Below are positions 54,064-64,000 of a stretch of 64,000 bases of DNA, piece after piece (the stretch's first letter is position 1; every line of letters starts with the position of its first letter). The DNA comes from Argyresthia goedartella. Lineage: Eukaryota; Arthropoda; Insecta; Lepidoptera; Argyresthiidae. The translations under genes and the position numbers were made by a program. The stretch covers positions 13,573,579 to 13,637,578 of the forward strand of contig OX463816.1 of assembly GCA_949825045.1 (NCBI GenBank). The letters run 5' to 3'. The notes beneath the pieces were generated by a model that saw nothing but the letters and a program-made list of their open reading frames with translations, searched no databases and was not told where the DNA came from.

Positions 54064-54822
54064 ATAACGAATAAAAAGAATAATAGAAATTTAAATAATT
54101 CCAAATAATTGTTACACAATAATATGACACAACAGTACCATCTCTTTAAACATGCATAATATAATTCAAACTAATCACTAACACAATGACATGTATTAAA
54201 TTAACTTAGTAGGTAAATACACAATTCAACAACGACAGTTTATCTTTCTCATAAAATGGTTGGACTATAATTATTAATTATTGATCATTATTATTCATAT
54301 ATGTAACATGCATTGTATTGCAAACAAACAAAAACAAAAGAAAATAACATGCTTAAAACTTGTAGATAGTAGGTACCTAAGTAATTTTGTTTAGTCCTTA
54401 CGAAGACATTCGATTTAGACAATAGTAACAGAACATAGAACATGTAACAATGTAGGTAAGTACTTAAGTACCACAAATTTATTCTGTACATAGGTATGCT
54501 TAGGTATATTGCATAATTATTAGGTACATAGGTAGGTATGTTCTCACCTCTTGCCTACTTGTGTAATAAAGGTATATTAACAATCATTATTCATTAGTTC
54601 ATAACGCATTTCATTACATTAGATAATATATATATAACAATTATAAATTATACGACATAATATTTACTAACAAAGATCGGCAGTATACTTGAAATTCTTT
54701 GTAAATTATAAAAAAAAATTATAACTAAATTATTCATTTAATAGTAATTCATTTAACATTCGCATTAATTGATATTAGGTACAATTTATTCTATACAGAT
54801 AATAATACTTGAAAATTTTAAA
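54064..54822 (-). other. 3' untranslated region of the mag-like element
   Basis: About 760 bp of AT-rich DNA between the pol stop and the polypurine tract. No env-like ORF is present. Confidence 0.7.
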
Positions 54823-57800
54823 CTAATTCCTAGCTGTGGTGGATGGTGCCGCGGGGTAGCCGTAGCGATCAGGGGGTCTCACCGTCCTGCCATAACGAGT
54901 TATGTAAGAATCAGCTGTTACATTAGGTATAGGTGTTCGCAGTGGGACACTGGGGCTGCGCGGGCGCGGGGACCTAGCACTACTCGGCTGAGTCATCGTC
55001 ACGATATCATCATAGCAATAGCTATTATTATTATACGAATGCGACTCGGGACGGCTAACTGAATCTTCTATTAAATGTCTACGATTCCGCACAATTACAC
55101 TACCTGAGTACATTTGTATTTCGTACGATCGTGGTCCTTTTAAACCGCAGACAATACCATTTTGCCATTTGTTATTTAACCATGCTTTAACGTTTTGACC
55201 TACTTGCAATAAAGATAAATCCTTAGCACTTTTGTCATAATAACGCTTCTCTTTAACCTTACGATTTTTTAACTTCGAACATATGTCCCTATGTATTTTA
55301 GGTTGTAATAAAGTAGGTAAGCATGGCACAACACTTCTAATTTTCCTGTTATTAAGTAATTCGGAAGGTGAAGGTAACACATTATCAATTGGTGTATTTA
55401 AATACTCCAATAGTGCCAATCTGAAGTCCGAGTTATCATAGGTAGTCTTTTTTAATATATTTTTTATCGTTTGAATCGCTCTTTCTACCTGGCCATTAGA
55501 TTGCGGATACCTAGGAGATGACGTAACATGTTTGAAGTTCCATTCAGCAGAAAATTGCATAAAAAATCCGCTTTTGAACTCTGGGCCTCCGTCAGTCATG
55601 ATGACGTCAGGAATACCGTTTCTACTAAATACAATCTTCAGTTGCTCAACCACGGACTGTGACGTCATCGACTGAATATTGATAACTTCCACAAACTTGC
55701 TGTAATAGTCAACAACCAAAAGATATGTTTGATCCCGGTAGTGAAATAAGTCCGCTGCTATTTTAGACCAAGCCCTGTTAGGAATCTCGTGTTGTAACAA
55801 TGTCTCTTTACAATTGGCCCTTCGGTAGGTTAAACATGCTTGGCAGTTAGAAATCATATCTTCTAGCTGGGAGTTCATGTTAGGCCAATACATGGTTTCA
55901 CGCGCTCTCAATTTGCACTTTTCTACACCTAAATGTCCTATATGTATCTTACGCAACATCTCTTGTCTCATACATTTAGGTATAATAATGCGAGTACCTT
56001 TCCAAACTAAACCGTATTGAACGGTTAACTCGTCCCTTACACACCAATAACACCTAATTAATTCATTAACCTCTTTTTTATGTGTAGGCCATCCGTTTTT
56101 TATTACCTTTATTAATAATTGCAACTCATTGTCATTACGAGTGTACTTTTGAATTTCAAGGAAATGTGAATCAGTGAGAGGATTATTAATGGCTACCGAA
56201 CACACCTGCGCCTGCGCATCGAGGTGATCCCGGGGCTCAAGGTCACGGTCAACGCTGTTGCTATACGAGTGGCAGGCGCGCGATAGCGTATCCGCAACAT
56301 ATAGATACCTACCCGGCTTATATACCAGTGTGAAAGTATATGGCTGTAATCTCATTAGCATTCTCTGCAAACGGGGAGGCGCATTTATTATAGGTTTGTT
56401 TATTATGCTAATGAGCGGTTTGTGATCGGTTTCTATCGTAATATCCGTACGGCCATATATGTACGTATAGAACTTTTCACACGCAAATACACACGCGAAT
56501 AACTCCTTTTCAATTTGCGCGTAAGCTTGCTCTGTTTTATTTAGAGATTTTGAGGCATAGCAAACAGGTAGCCCGTCTTGCAATAGACATGCACCTAACC
56601 CATTTTTACTAGCATCCACTGATAACGTAACTGGTTTATCTAAACTATAGAATTGTAATATAGGCGGGCTCGATAAGCTCTGCTTTATAGCTTTAAAACA
56701 AGCCGCGTGCCTGTCATTCCAGTGCCATTCGATATCCTTTTTAAGTAACTCCCTTAATATTGAGGTTTTTTCTGACAGATGTGGAATAAAACTGCCTACA
56801 TACGTTACAAGACCTAAAAAACGTTCTAAGTCTTTGACATTTTTTGGCTCCGGCATGTTTCTTATTGCCAACGTATGTGAATCATCTGGCAATATACCAT
56901 TCTCACTAATTTTGTGACCTAAATATGTGATTTCATTTAACCCAATTTTACACTTTTCTCTATTTAGCTTTATATTAATCTTTCGGCATCTTTCTAATAC
57001 TTGGTGCAAACGTTCATCGTGCTCCTTCTTATCCTTTCCATATATCAATAAATCGTCCACGAACTGACAAACTCCTTCAATATCCTCAAAATGTTCCAGA
57101 AGAGTTTTGTGAAAAACTTCAGATGCTGACGATATACCAAATGGTAACCTTAAAAATTTGTATCGTCCGAACGCCGTATTAAAGGTGCAAAGGTCTGTGC
57201 TATCGTTATGTAATTTATACTGCCAAAAACTCTTTTTTGCATCTAACGTACTAAACACTTTTGCACCCGACAGTTTCGCTGTTATTTCGTCAAGTGTTGG
57301 CAATTTAAAATGCTCACGACGTATTGCTTTATTAAGGTCTTGCGGATCTAAACAAATCCTAAAGTCCCTGTCAGACTTTTTCGCTAACGTCATGCTGCTA
57401 ACCCAATCTGTAGGTCCTTCTACTTTGGCTATGATACCTTGTTTAACCATTTCTGTCAATTTATCTTTAACCTTATCCTTTAATGCTATTGGTAACTTTC
57501 TCGGCGCATGCACTACCGGACTCACATTCTCTTTAAGTTGTATTTTATAGCATCCTGGTAAACAACCTAAACCTTCAAACACATCAGAGTATGTATCTAA
57601 AATATCAGTATTTCCTTTATTTTTGGATAACGACAACACGCGTCTTACTAAGTTTAGTTCCTCACATGAACTTCTGCCTATTATTGGTGGAGAGTCGACA
57701 TCCGCTATGATAAATTTTATAATATACGTATTATCTTTATGAACTACCTTCAAGTTGCATTTACCTACCACTTTGATGATATTTCCTGAATAACCTCGCA

Positions 57801-58950
57801 ATTTAATTGATGTTTCAGTTAGCTCACTTTCTGATACTCCAATTTGTTTTAAAAATCTTATAGGTAATATATTCACATCAGCCCCAGTGTCCAACTTGAA
57901 CCTTACAGCACAACCATTTACAAATAAAGTTGAACACCAGTCATTTTTGGAACTAACATGATAAATTACCTGGTCAGACGATTCGCCATCTATAGCATAA
58001 ACTTGTCGCCTACACATTTTTGAATAATGATTGTAACGGTTACAATTGTTACACTGCACTCCATAGGCCGGGCACTTGTATAGCTCGTGATTTAGACCGC
58101 ACTTTGAGCATTGGGTTTGCACTTTATTTGCATAATTATTAGAACCGCTGTAGGACGGGGTGGCGGTGGCGGCGGCAGCGGCGGGCGGCCCTCGGCGCCC
58201 TCGGCCGCGCCCGCGACCACGGCCGCGCCCACGCCTGCGACGGTCACGCACGTCTTGCGTGCCGGAGGCGTGCTGCGCCTGCGCTGCTCCACATCGACAG
58301 CGCCCAGACTGCACCCAACTGACTGATCCTTCGCGTGCTCCTGGCTGCTCCAAGCAATCTCCGTGATGATGATTTACCTCGTGTATTGACTTCTCGCTTT
58401 TAATACTGCCGGCTTGTGCACGCGACATCTCCGCTAACCGACATATGTCGAGGGCTCTGCTCAATGTTAAATCCTGTTCTCTTAATAATCGCTCACGTAG
58501 TGCACCGTCATTAATGCCACAGACTAAACGATCTTTAACCAGGTCATCGCAAAGATCTTTGAAATTACACGTCGCCGCCATCTTGTTCAATTCGTACACG
58601 TACTGTTCCGTTGACTCGAATTCCTTTTGCTCACGTGTAAAAAATTTATGTCTTTCCACTGTGATATTCTTTTTAGGCAAAAAGAAATCATCGAACTGAG
58701 ACAATACCTCCTTTAATGTTGCACTTTTTTTACTAAATTGTTCGTAAACTTCCTGACACTTTGGACCGATGACGTGTAACAGAATGTTAATTTGAACAGT
58801 TTCTGTCTTTTTTGATAATTCACACGCTTCAAAATATACCATAAAAGATTTTTTCCAGTCCTTCCACGACTTGCATAGATTACCAGATGTAACACTCAAT
58901 AAATTGTTATCAAATTGAAACGCCGACGGCGGTTTCAACACCGCCTCCAT
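54823..58950 (-). CDS. Gag-Pol polyprotein of a mag-like Gypsy retrotransposon, intact
   Basis: One ORF of 1375 codons from ATG 58950. Gag part with KSWKDWKKSFMVYFEACELS; an Arg-Gly run (residues 238-253); two zinc knuckles, CX2CX3HX4C at 281-293 and CX2CX4HX4C at 300-313; protease DTG at 354-356 (FKLDTGADVNILP); RT with FVDD at 630-633 (instead of YMDD/YVDD); RNase H VDASKNGLGACLLQ; integrase zinc finger (HIGHLGVEKC ... CQAC) and catalytic D, D, E (ADLFHY, MTDGGPEF, QVERAIQ). The fused gag-pol frame and tiny LTRs are as known for mag of Bombyx mori. No stop or frameshift was seen, so this copy could encode all functions for its own transposition. The GC-rich stretch at 58140-58320 codes for the Arg-Gly and Ala runs. 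Confidence 0.92.
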   Translation of the reverse strand: MEAVLKPPSAFQFDNNLLSVTSGNLCKSWKDWKKSFMVYFEACELSKKTETVQINILLHVIGPKCQEVYEQFSKKSATLKEVLSQFDDFFLPKKNITVERHKFFTREQKEFESTEQYVYELNKMAATCNFKDLCDDLVKDRLVCGINDGALRERLLREQDLTLSRALDICRLAEMSRAQAGSIKSEKSIHEVNHHHGDCLEQPGAREGSVSWVQSGRCRCGAAQAQHASGTQDVRDRRRRGRGRGRGRGRGRRGPPAAAAATATPSYSGSNNYANKVQTQCSKCGLNHELYKCPAYGVQCNNCNRYNHYSKMCRRQVYAIDGESSDQVIYHVSSKNDWCSTLFVNGCAVRFKLDTGADVNILPIRFLKQIGVSESELTETSIKLRGYSGNIIKVVGKCNLKVVHKDNTYIIKFIIADVDSPPIIGRSSCEELNLVRRVLSLSKNKGNTDILDTYSDVFEGLGCLPGCYKIQLKENVSPVVHAPRKLPIALKDKVKDKLTEMVKQGIIAKVEGPTDWVSSMTLAKKSDRDFRICLDPQDLNKAIRREHFKLPTLDEITAKLSGAKVFSTLDAKKSFWQYKLHNDSTDLCTFNTAFGRYKFLRLPFGISSASEVFHKTLLEHFEDIEGVCQFVDDLLIYGKDKKEHDERLHQVLERCRKINIKLNREKCKIGLNEITYLGHKISENGILPDDSHTLAIRNMPEPKNVKDLERFLGLVTYVGSFIPHLSEKTSILRELLKKDIEWHWNDRHAACFKAIKQSLSSPPILQFYSLDKPVTLSVDASKNGLGACLLQDGLPVCYASKSLNKTEQAYAQIEKELFACVFACEKFYTYIYGRTDITIETDHKPLISIINKPIINAPPRLQRMLMRLQPYTFTLVYKPGRYLYVADTLSRACHSYSNSVDRDLEPRDHLDAQAQVCSVAINNPLTDSHFLEIQKYTRNDNELQLLIKVIKNGWPTHKKEVNELIRCYWCVRDELTVQYGLVWKGTRIIIPKCMRQEMLRKIHIGHLGVEKCKLRARETMYWPNMNSQLEDMISNCQACLTYRRANCKETLLQHEIPNRAWSKIAADLFHYRDQTYLLVVDYYSKFVEVINIQSMTSQSVVEQLKIVFSRNGIPDVIMTDGGPEFKSGFFMQFSAEWNFKHVTSSPRYPQSNGQVERAIQTIKNILKKTTYDNSDFRLALLEYLNTPIDNVLPSPSELLNNRKIRSVVPCLPTLLQPKIHRDICSKLKNRKVKEKRYYDKSAKDLSLLQVGQNVKAWLNNKWQNGIVCGLKGPRSYEIQMYSGSVIVRNRRHLIEDSVSRPESHSYNNNSYCYDDIVTMTQPSSARSPRPRSPSVPLRTPIPNVTADSYITRYGRTVRPPDRYGYPAAPSTTARN

Positions 58951-59056
58951 TTTTCTATTAGGTGTAAAATTTAACTTTCACGGATATTTAACACTTTATT
59001 GTTTACTATTTTAAATGAAATATTAGGTTTTCGCGTTACAGGTAATCGTTTTTTAA

Positions 59057-59073
59057 TCCTACCGACTGCGCCA
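59057..59073 (-). promoter_or_regulatory. Primer binding site, tRNA-Ser type
   Basis: Minus strand TGGCGCAGTCGGTAGGA, directly adjoining the 5' LTR; identical to the site at 4941-4957. Confidence 0.85.
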
Positions 59074-59150
59074 TGTCTATCAAACACGAGTGCTGAGCTT
59101 GTACTGGTCTTTATTATGATCTCCTACCCACATATATTCAATATCCAACA
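59074..59150 (-). repeat. 5' LTR (77 bp) of the mag-like element
   Basis: 76 of 77 bases match 53976-54052. Followed by the second AATGT at 59151-59155. Confidence 0.95.
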
Positions 59151-59205
59151 AATGTGTGTAAATGGTGTCCAAGGTATTACTATTATTATTATTATTATTA
59201 TTATA
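59151..59205 (+). mobile_element. tRNA-derived SINE, copy C, right part
   Basis: AATGTGTGTAAATGGTGTCC followed by AAGGTATT and an (ATT)n tail: the 3' end of the SINE interrupted at 53975. Confidence 0.9.
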
Positions 59206-61133
59206 TTTTTATGAATTTTTCATTTCACTCTTGCAATAAAGAGGTTCTGATACACGGGCTTACGCCAAGTGCTTATCTACTAAAGATCACGGTCCTTGCC
59301 CATGAATTTCCGTACAATTCTACATGTATTTAGTATTGTTGCTTTTTGAAGAAGTATGTGTGTGGATCTGGGTATATTTAATGTTTTGAGACTAGTGTGT
59401 AATGTGTATGGGATGACTCCTGTGGATGAGATGACTATTGGGATGGTTTTGACAGATTGTACCTGCCATTGTGTTTTAATTTCAATGGCAAGGTCTGTTT
59501 ATTTTGAGTTTTTTTCTGTTAACGTTGTGGTTATTATTATTATTATTGTTATTATTATTATTATTATTAAATAAAGGATAGTTGTTTTAGTTAAAAAACA
59601 GTTAGATGTGAATTTTAAGCAGTTCTATTTTTCCTAAATCTAGCATTAAAAAAGAAGAAAAAGCATAATAGACGGATAGGACCGTTGTTCAGATTGATTT
59701 TTATAAAGATAGTCCAGATAGGTACCATAACATTTGTTTTAAAGGTTTAATGCAGAAAAACAACGCATTTGATAGTTTGTATGTCGGCATAATCGTCACT
59801 TGTCAAATATTACCATGGTTCAAATGCACATAATTTTTATTAATTTGGGTAAATTTACATAAGTAAGTGTTTTTTTGGTAACCATGGGTTTATTTATTGT
59901 GGTGTGTCCGCATTCAGGGGCCTGCACTTGATAGATTCTTAATTCTGCTGAATGTAGCTAGGTCCATAACCTGAATATATTTCAGACAAAGATGTGATGC
60001 AGAAATTTCTCAAAAGGTAGTAGGATCACAAAGCCTCAAAAGATCAGCATTTGATATATCTTGGTTAGTATACAACCACAGAGTAAGTAAGAGTTTCGTT
60101 CATCAGAGCATATAACATTCAAATGAGAATACTTTACTTATTTGGAATACTTAGATGACAAAGCTGCATGGTCCATACCATCTCAACGCACAGAAATTAG
60201 ACGAGGGCGATGGATCAAGTCTATCACTCGCCGGCGAATTTCCATTAGACCGAAACCAGTACCTGTTGTGAAGTCACTTTTTTAAAAAGAAGGTATGGGG
60301 GAGTTTCTTGCCGTTTCTTCTTAACCCCGAGGCCCACCTTCCGAAATGGTATAGTCTTTTTTATATAAAAAAATTGACTTGTAGTCATAAGTAATAATTT
60401 TGACGTTGAATAAGATAATTAATTTATTTATATTCAATAAAAAATTGACTCTGAATACATTTCTAAATAGGTTGTATAGTAAATATCTTTCCTCATCAAA
60501 CGCCTTCCTCTCTTCTAACCTTAATCGCGTTAGGTCTAACTAGCTATATGCCTACTTCGACTTATGACCAGTCACATAGTCAATCTATGCTTTAGGCCTA
60601 CCCTTCTAGAACGAAAAAAACTATACAAAAAAAATAAACCATGGTTGATCTTGAAAGGCAACATTTTTGATATCTGGGCACATATCTGGGGGTGAAAAGT
60701 ACCCGTAGCGACGAAATAACAACTCAAACCATTTTTTTACAAATCTCTATGCATTATCTGATAGCGCACTATAGTAAAAAATGCGGCAGTGATACCACTG
60801 TAAAATATAAAGTTGGACTCAGAAGTATATTTTTATCCGTAAATAAAAGACTCGTGTCCCTGAAAACTATATCTATTCATCCATCTAAATCCAAAGATAA
60901 TAATGTTTATAACTTATCCAAGAAAATATTTTTTATAAAAACAACGATGTAGGTCACATTTTTTTTTGTCGAAACTTTAATGGTATCAATTGGTTTTTAC
61001 CACAGATATCGAGACATAGGTTGAGGGGCGTGGCATGTGCGAACAAATGTAGCTCGGACAGGTTCGATATTAAAAATTCTCGGTAGTCACCGGGCGACCG
61101 CAGTGATGAATTCATCTCCGTTGTTTTTCTAAA
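59206..61133. other. Mostly unassigned; one repeat-like stretch and ATT runs
   Basis: (ATT)n at about 59530-59571. At 60295-60360 GGGAGTTTCTTGCCGTTTCTTCT followed by CACCTTCCGAAATGG resembles the 3' region of a common lepidopteran non-LTR family. The last 150 bp (60990-61133) are the likely 5' UTR of the THAP exon. No other gene recognised. Confidence 0.4.
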
Positions 61134-61213
61134 ATGCCGACCTGTGCAATACTCACGTGCAAAAATAGAAGCGAGATTGTGAACTCCAAGAACGCCGGTG
61201 TCACATATCACTT
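61134..61213 (+). CDS. First coding exon of a THAP-domain protein (partial)
   Basis: ATG at 61134 opens MPTCAILTCKNRSEIVNSKN followed by AGVTYHL/F and a perfect splice donor GTAAGT at 61214. Met-Pro-x-Cys-(x)4-Cys and an aromatic-His before the exon end are the N-terminal half of the C2CH zinc finger of THAP proteins, which bind DNA. The exon ends after two bases of a codon, so the next exon must start in phase 2 and should carry the FP, W and second Cys-x2-His parts; I did not find it in the remaining 2.8 kb. The gene may continue past the window or be cut by the non-LTR element at 62681 onwards. THAP domains also occur in P-element-type transposases, so a transposon origin is possible. Confidence 0.6.
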
Positions 61214-62356
61214 GTAAGTCTCATTCTAACTATTATTTCTTCTTAAAACACAAGAAATAAACATTATAACGAAAATAAATCATTCGCGGAAAATTCGTCA
61301 CGAATTGACATTAAAGTGACAATGTCATGTTGTTCTAGCTAAGTTTGTTGCTACATTGCTTGTTTTGTATCTTAATTTCACTTCGTATTGCCAAGCTAAC
61401 ACGCAATGAATATTTCACACTTATCTAAGTACGAAAGCAAAGATGCATCGTGATACGGAGGCGAACTGTCACACGCAAACAGAGACGACATATAGTGATG
61501 GGGATACTGATAGGAGAATTATGTTTTTGAATCGATAGATTTTATCATTCCGCAATTACTAATATAGTTAATGTAATAATATAGTTATTTTATTACTCAT
61601 AATACGTAAGTTTATTGTTAGTTATTCCAATGATTGCCAAACAGGCAGTTTAGATTTTAAGTTTGTTTAAAACCTCGCCCGACGAAGGATAATGGGGTGT
61701 TATAAGTATTGATCGGAAATTCCGATGTTTTCAGTCAGGTCCGAAGAGTTCACAGTTATTCTACCTTCAGAAACCTCTTTGCCTCTCTTTCTAGCTGTAA
61801 GGATTCTGTTGAAAAAAAGAAGAGAGGCAAACGGGTCTCGTATGTCGTATGTCGTATAAATATGTCGTATTTACAAACAATTTACTATTTTATTTATAGA
61901 ACCCGACATTGTATACGACTGTATATACCAGTGTCTATAAATTATAATCGATCGATGATACACGCTGTCCTTGCATTGTCCCAACACTAGCTCGACTAGC
62001 TAATATACCTGCGGTAGTGTGGGTGTGTTCGGACGATAGGTGCACGACATTGCACTGACCAATAAAAGCGGAGGGATTGATGTACGAGTAGTGTAAATGT
62101 ATGCGTGTTCTAAGTTTTCGGCGACACTGGTTCCGATACAAGCTTAGCGCCAAGGGCCTATCTCTCGATATCTGTGGTTTTTACCTATTGACAACACTGT
62201 GTAATGAAGCCGGTCTACACTGGACGAATGTGGCGAACGAAAGCGAAAAAAAGTCTGTTTCCCAATTCTTGATATAATTATTACGTCTGGTAAGCGCTAT
62301 GTTTTATTTTATAGATATTTCGGTAAGCACTGAGGTAAAATCTAAATCTAGTTTCC
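61214..62356. other. Putative intron start and unassigned sequence
   Basis: Begins with GTAAGT. No further exon recognised. TATGTCGTAT is locally repeated near 61839-61872. Confidence 0.35.
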
Positions 62357-62644
62357 TTGGGTTATTGGTGCGGCTACTTTCATACCCCATCTACAGAACC
62401 AGTTGCATTTCATACTGAAAAATTTCATTTCATAGACACCAATATTTGTATTGGAAAATATTTTTATTTGACTAAGGATAGGTATTACCTATCTAGGTTT
62501 TATAAAAAACAGATAGCACAGTCACTATCTTATTTTATTTTGAACTCAGTCAAGTTTTTGACTAATGAAACGCCTGCTTCTATTGAGCAGTGTAATAATA
62601 ATGACATGTACTCCTTGGAATCTGTTCCAAGCTCTTTAAATTAA
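62357..62644 (+). CDS. Hypothetical ORF just upstream of a non-LTR ORF2
   Basis: 95 codons (MGYWCGYFHTPSTEPVAFHT ... SLESVPSSLN). It ends 37 bp before the ORF2 frame opens, on the same strand. It could be the end of ORF1 of the same element or a chance ORF; no motif recognised. An AG acceptor-like TTTTATTTTATAG lies near 62305-62317. Confidence 0.3.
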   Translation: MGYWCGYFHTPSTEPVAFHTEKFHFIDTNICIGKYFYLTKDRYYLSRFYKKQIAQSLSYFILNSVKFLTNETPASIEQCNNNDMYSLESVPSSLN

Positions 62645-62680
62645 CCCATAGGACAACAGAGAGTAACTCTGGCAGTAATA

Positions 62681-64000
62681 TTAATATTTGTATAATCTTC
62701 CTTCCTTGCCTTCATCTTGCCCATTAAATCAAGTTACTAGTAATGAAAAATGTAAAAGTAAGAATATTTTAAACGTGGTTCATCAAAATATACAGGGCAT
62801 GTTAAGAAAAGAACTGGAAATTGAGTTATTCATGAACTGTAATAATATTGATATTTTATGTATAACAGAGCACTTTTTAAAGAGTTATCAGTTCATGTTC
62901 AACTTTAATAACCACCACGTTGCTAGTTCGTTCAACAGAAAAACAGCTGATCGCGGTGGCTCCTTAATACTTGTAAATAATAGTTTTAAATATAAGGAAC
63001 GAGTTGACATAGTGAGCCTGTCTGTTGAGCGTACCATGGAAATAGCCTGTATTGAACTTGAACAACTTATTGTAATGAGCGTATACAGACCACCAGATTC
63101 ATCCTTTGATTTATTCGAAAAGAAAATGGATGAAGTGTTGATTAAAATCAGCGATAAAAACAAATTTTTTATAATTTGTGGTGATTTTAATGTTAATCTG
63201 TTAGAGGATAATAATATTTGTACTAGATTAAAATCTTTATTTTTATGTCACAACATGAACTATCTGTTTTTGGAGCCTACTAGAATTACTGCAACATCTG
63301 CTACCTGCATTGACAATATATTTACTAACATTACGCCCATTTTCAAATCGGTCATCAATAAATTAACCTCTGATCACTCTGGTCAGATAGGTATATTCAA
63401 TATTAAAATAAAAAAGGACCAAAAAGAGGATATTACATGTGTGCCCGTTAGTGACACTCGGCTTGAACACTACAGGAATAATATTTTAGATAAACTATGG
63501 GAAATACCATACAGTGACGATCCAAATTTGTTGTACAACTCAGTATTTAACCTTGTCAAAAATGAATATGATACGGTATTTAAATCAAAAACTATAAAAG
63601 TTAATAACAAAGCTTTGTTTAGTGATTGGGCGACAGTTGGAATTCATAGGAGCAGACGAAGATTATATGAACTCTATGAAGAGAAATCATATAACAAAAA
63701 TACGGCCTTTCTAGATTATGTTCGTAGTTATTCAAAAATGTTTAAACGCGTTTGTGCCGTAGCTAAATCTGATTTCATTAAAAACAAAATTGAATCTAGT
63801 AGCAATGTAATGAAAACGACTTGGCAAATTATAAACAGAGAGACTGGAAAGGCCAAAGCTACACATAATAACTTCAAGCTTAAGATAGATAATCAATTGC
63901 TAAGTACAGACCTAGAAGTAGCAAAAGCTTTCGAAAATTTCTTTACGGACATTCCAGTTTCAACAACCAAGTCTTTAAATTCATCTCCCGCTGCTGCTGA
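62681..64000 (+). CDS. CR1/Jockey-like ORF2 (endonuclease and linker), open to the window edge
   Basis: The frame is open from 62681 with no stop to 64000. AP-type endonuclease motifs in order: NVVHQNIQGM (Asn), DILCITEHFL (Glu), GGSLILVNN, VMSVYRPPDS, IICGDFNVNL (Asp/Asn pair), FLEPTRITAT and LTSDHSGQI (Asp-His pair), so every catalytic position is present. The linker to the RT follows (RLYELYEEKSYNKN, TTWQIINRETGKAKATHNN, EVAKAFENFF), and the RT proper must lie outside. The enzyme nicks DNA and starts reverse transcription at the cut. It is related to, but different from, the decayed CR1-like copies elsewhere here, and looks much younger. The first ATG in frame is at about 62799; the true start may be upstream. 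Confidence 0.85.

Larger units (their letters stand above)
53976..59150 (-). mobile_element. Complete mag-like Gypsy retrotransposon, 5175 bp
   Basis: LTR, PBS, intact gag-pol, PPT, LTR and a 5-bp duplication are all present. The 77-bp LTR agrees with what I recall for Bombyx mag. Inserted in a truncated SINE on the opposite strand. The single LTR difference in 77 bp points to a fairly recent insertion, though 77 bp is too short for dating. Confidence 0.93.

Noticed and set aside
58111..58366. Ala/Gly/Pro/Arg-rich plus-strand ORFs
   Set aside because: They are antisense readings of the Arg-Gly and Ala-coding, GC-rich part of the mag-like Gag.

Overview
The window is a piece of a eukaryotic, very probably lepidopteran (moth or butterfly) genome, and almost all of it is transposable-element sequence. 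The base composition is AT-rich and there are no bacterial operons. Several things point to Lepidoptera: a mag-type Gypsy element with 77-bp LTRs; several copies of the interspersed repeat that starts near AGGGTTCCGTA and ends near GTGCGAGTCGGACTCGC, which is very common in that order; tRNA-derived SINEs ending in (ATT)n; and CR1- and Jockey-type non-LTR fragments. No complete host gene is visible. The best host-like pieces are a first exon coding for the start of a THAP zinc finger (61134-61213, + strand, ending at a GTAAGT donor) and, less surely, a 102-codon ORF at 8798-9106 (-).

Layout, left to right. 1-5220 (-): a decayed 17.6/297-like Gypsy element that runs off the left edge, with a frameshifted pol, a foreign block at about 1450-3220, a frameshifted gag, a tRNA-Ser-type primer site and one LTR. 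5258-6192 (-): a decayed Jockey reverse transcriptase. 6200-13560: mostly unassigned sequence with microsatellites, a small MITE, the lepidopteran repeat and a tRNA-SINE. 13565-15084 (-): a CR1-like 3' half. 15139-15909: a non-autonomous hAT-like element. 16217-17557 (-): a broken Crypton-type tyrosine-recombinase gene that still shows an intron. 17837-18240: a perfect 202-bp tandem duplication. 18297-19345 (-): two CR1 scraps.

19868-28165 (-) is the most complete retrovirus-like element. It has two 274-bp LTRs that differ at one visible position, a 4-bp target duplication GAAC, gag, pol and an env gene of the errantivirus / baculovirus-F type. It sits inside a copy of the lepidopteran repeat, and pol carries one frameshift. 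28211-30320 holds CR1 remains, an LTR-like promoter block, a 147-bp tandem repeat and a long hairpin. 30700-33296 looks like a large foldback element with 221-bp inverted arms and a second palindrome nested inside it. 34049-37060 has a SINE and a CR1 copy. 38100-41440 (+) is a decayed non-LTR element split by a 591-bp hAT-like MITE. 41600-42245 (-) is a Tc1/mariner transposase remnant. 43600-52000 contains hairpins, more non-LTR pieces and a SINE.

53976-59150 (-) is an apparently intact mag-like Gypsy element: 77-bp LTRs, a 5-bp target duplication AATGT, PPT, PBS and one unbroken 1375-codon Gag-Pol. It is inserted in a 5'-truncated SINE. The right edge (62681-64000, +) is the open 5' part of a CR1/Jockey-like ORF2.

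The nested insertions give a relative history. SINEs and the lepidopteran repeat came first, then the mag copy and the env-bearing element. Decayed Gypsy, Jockey and CR1 copies are older by their number of breaks. Family names rest on motifs read by eye; no database search was possible.
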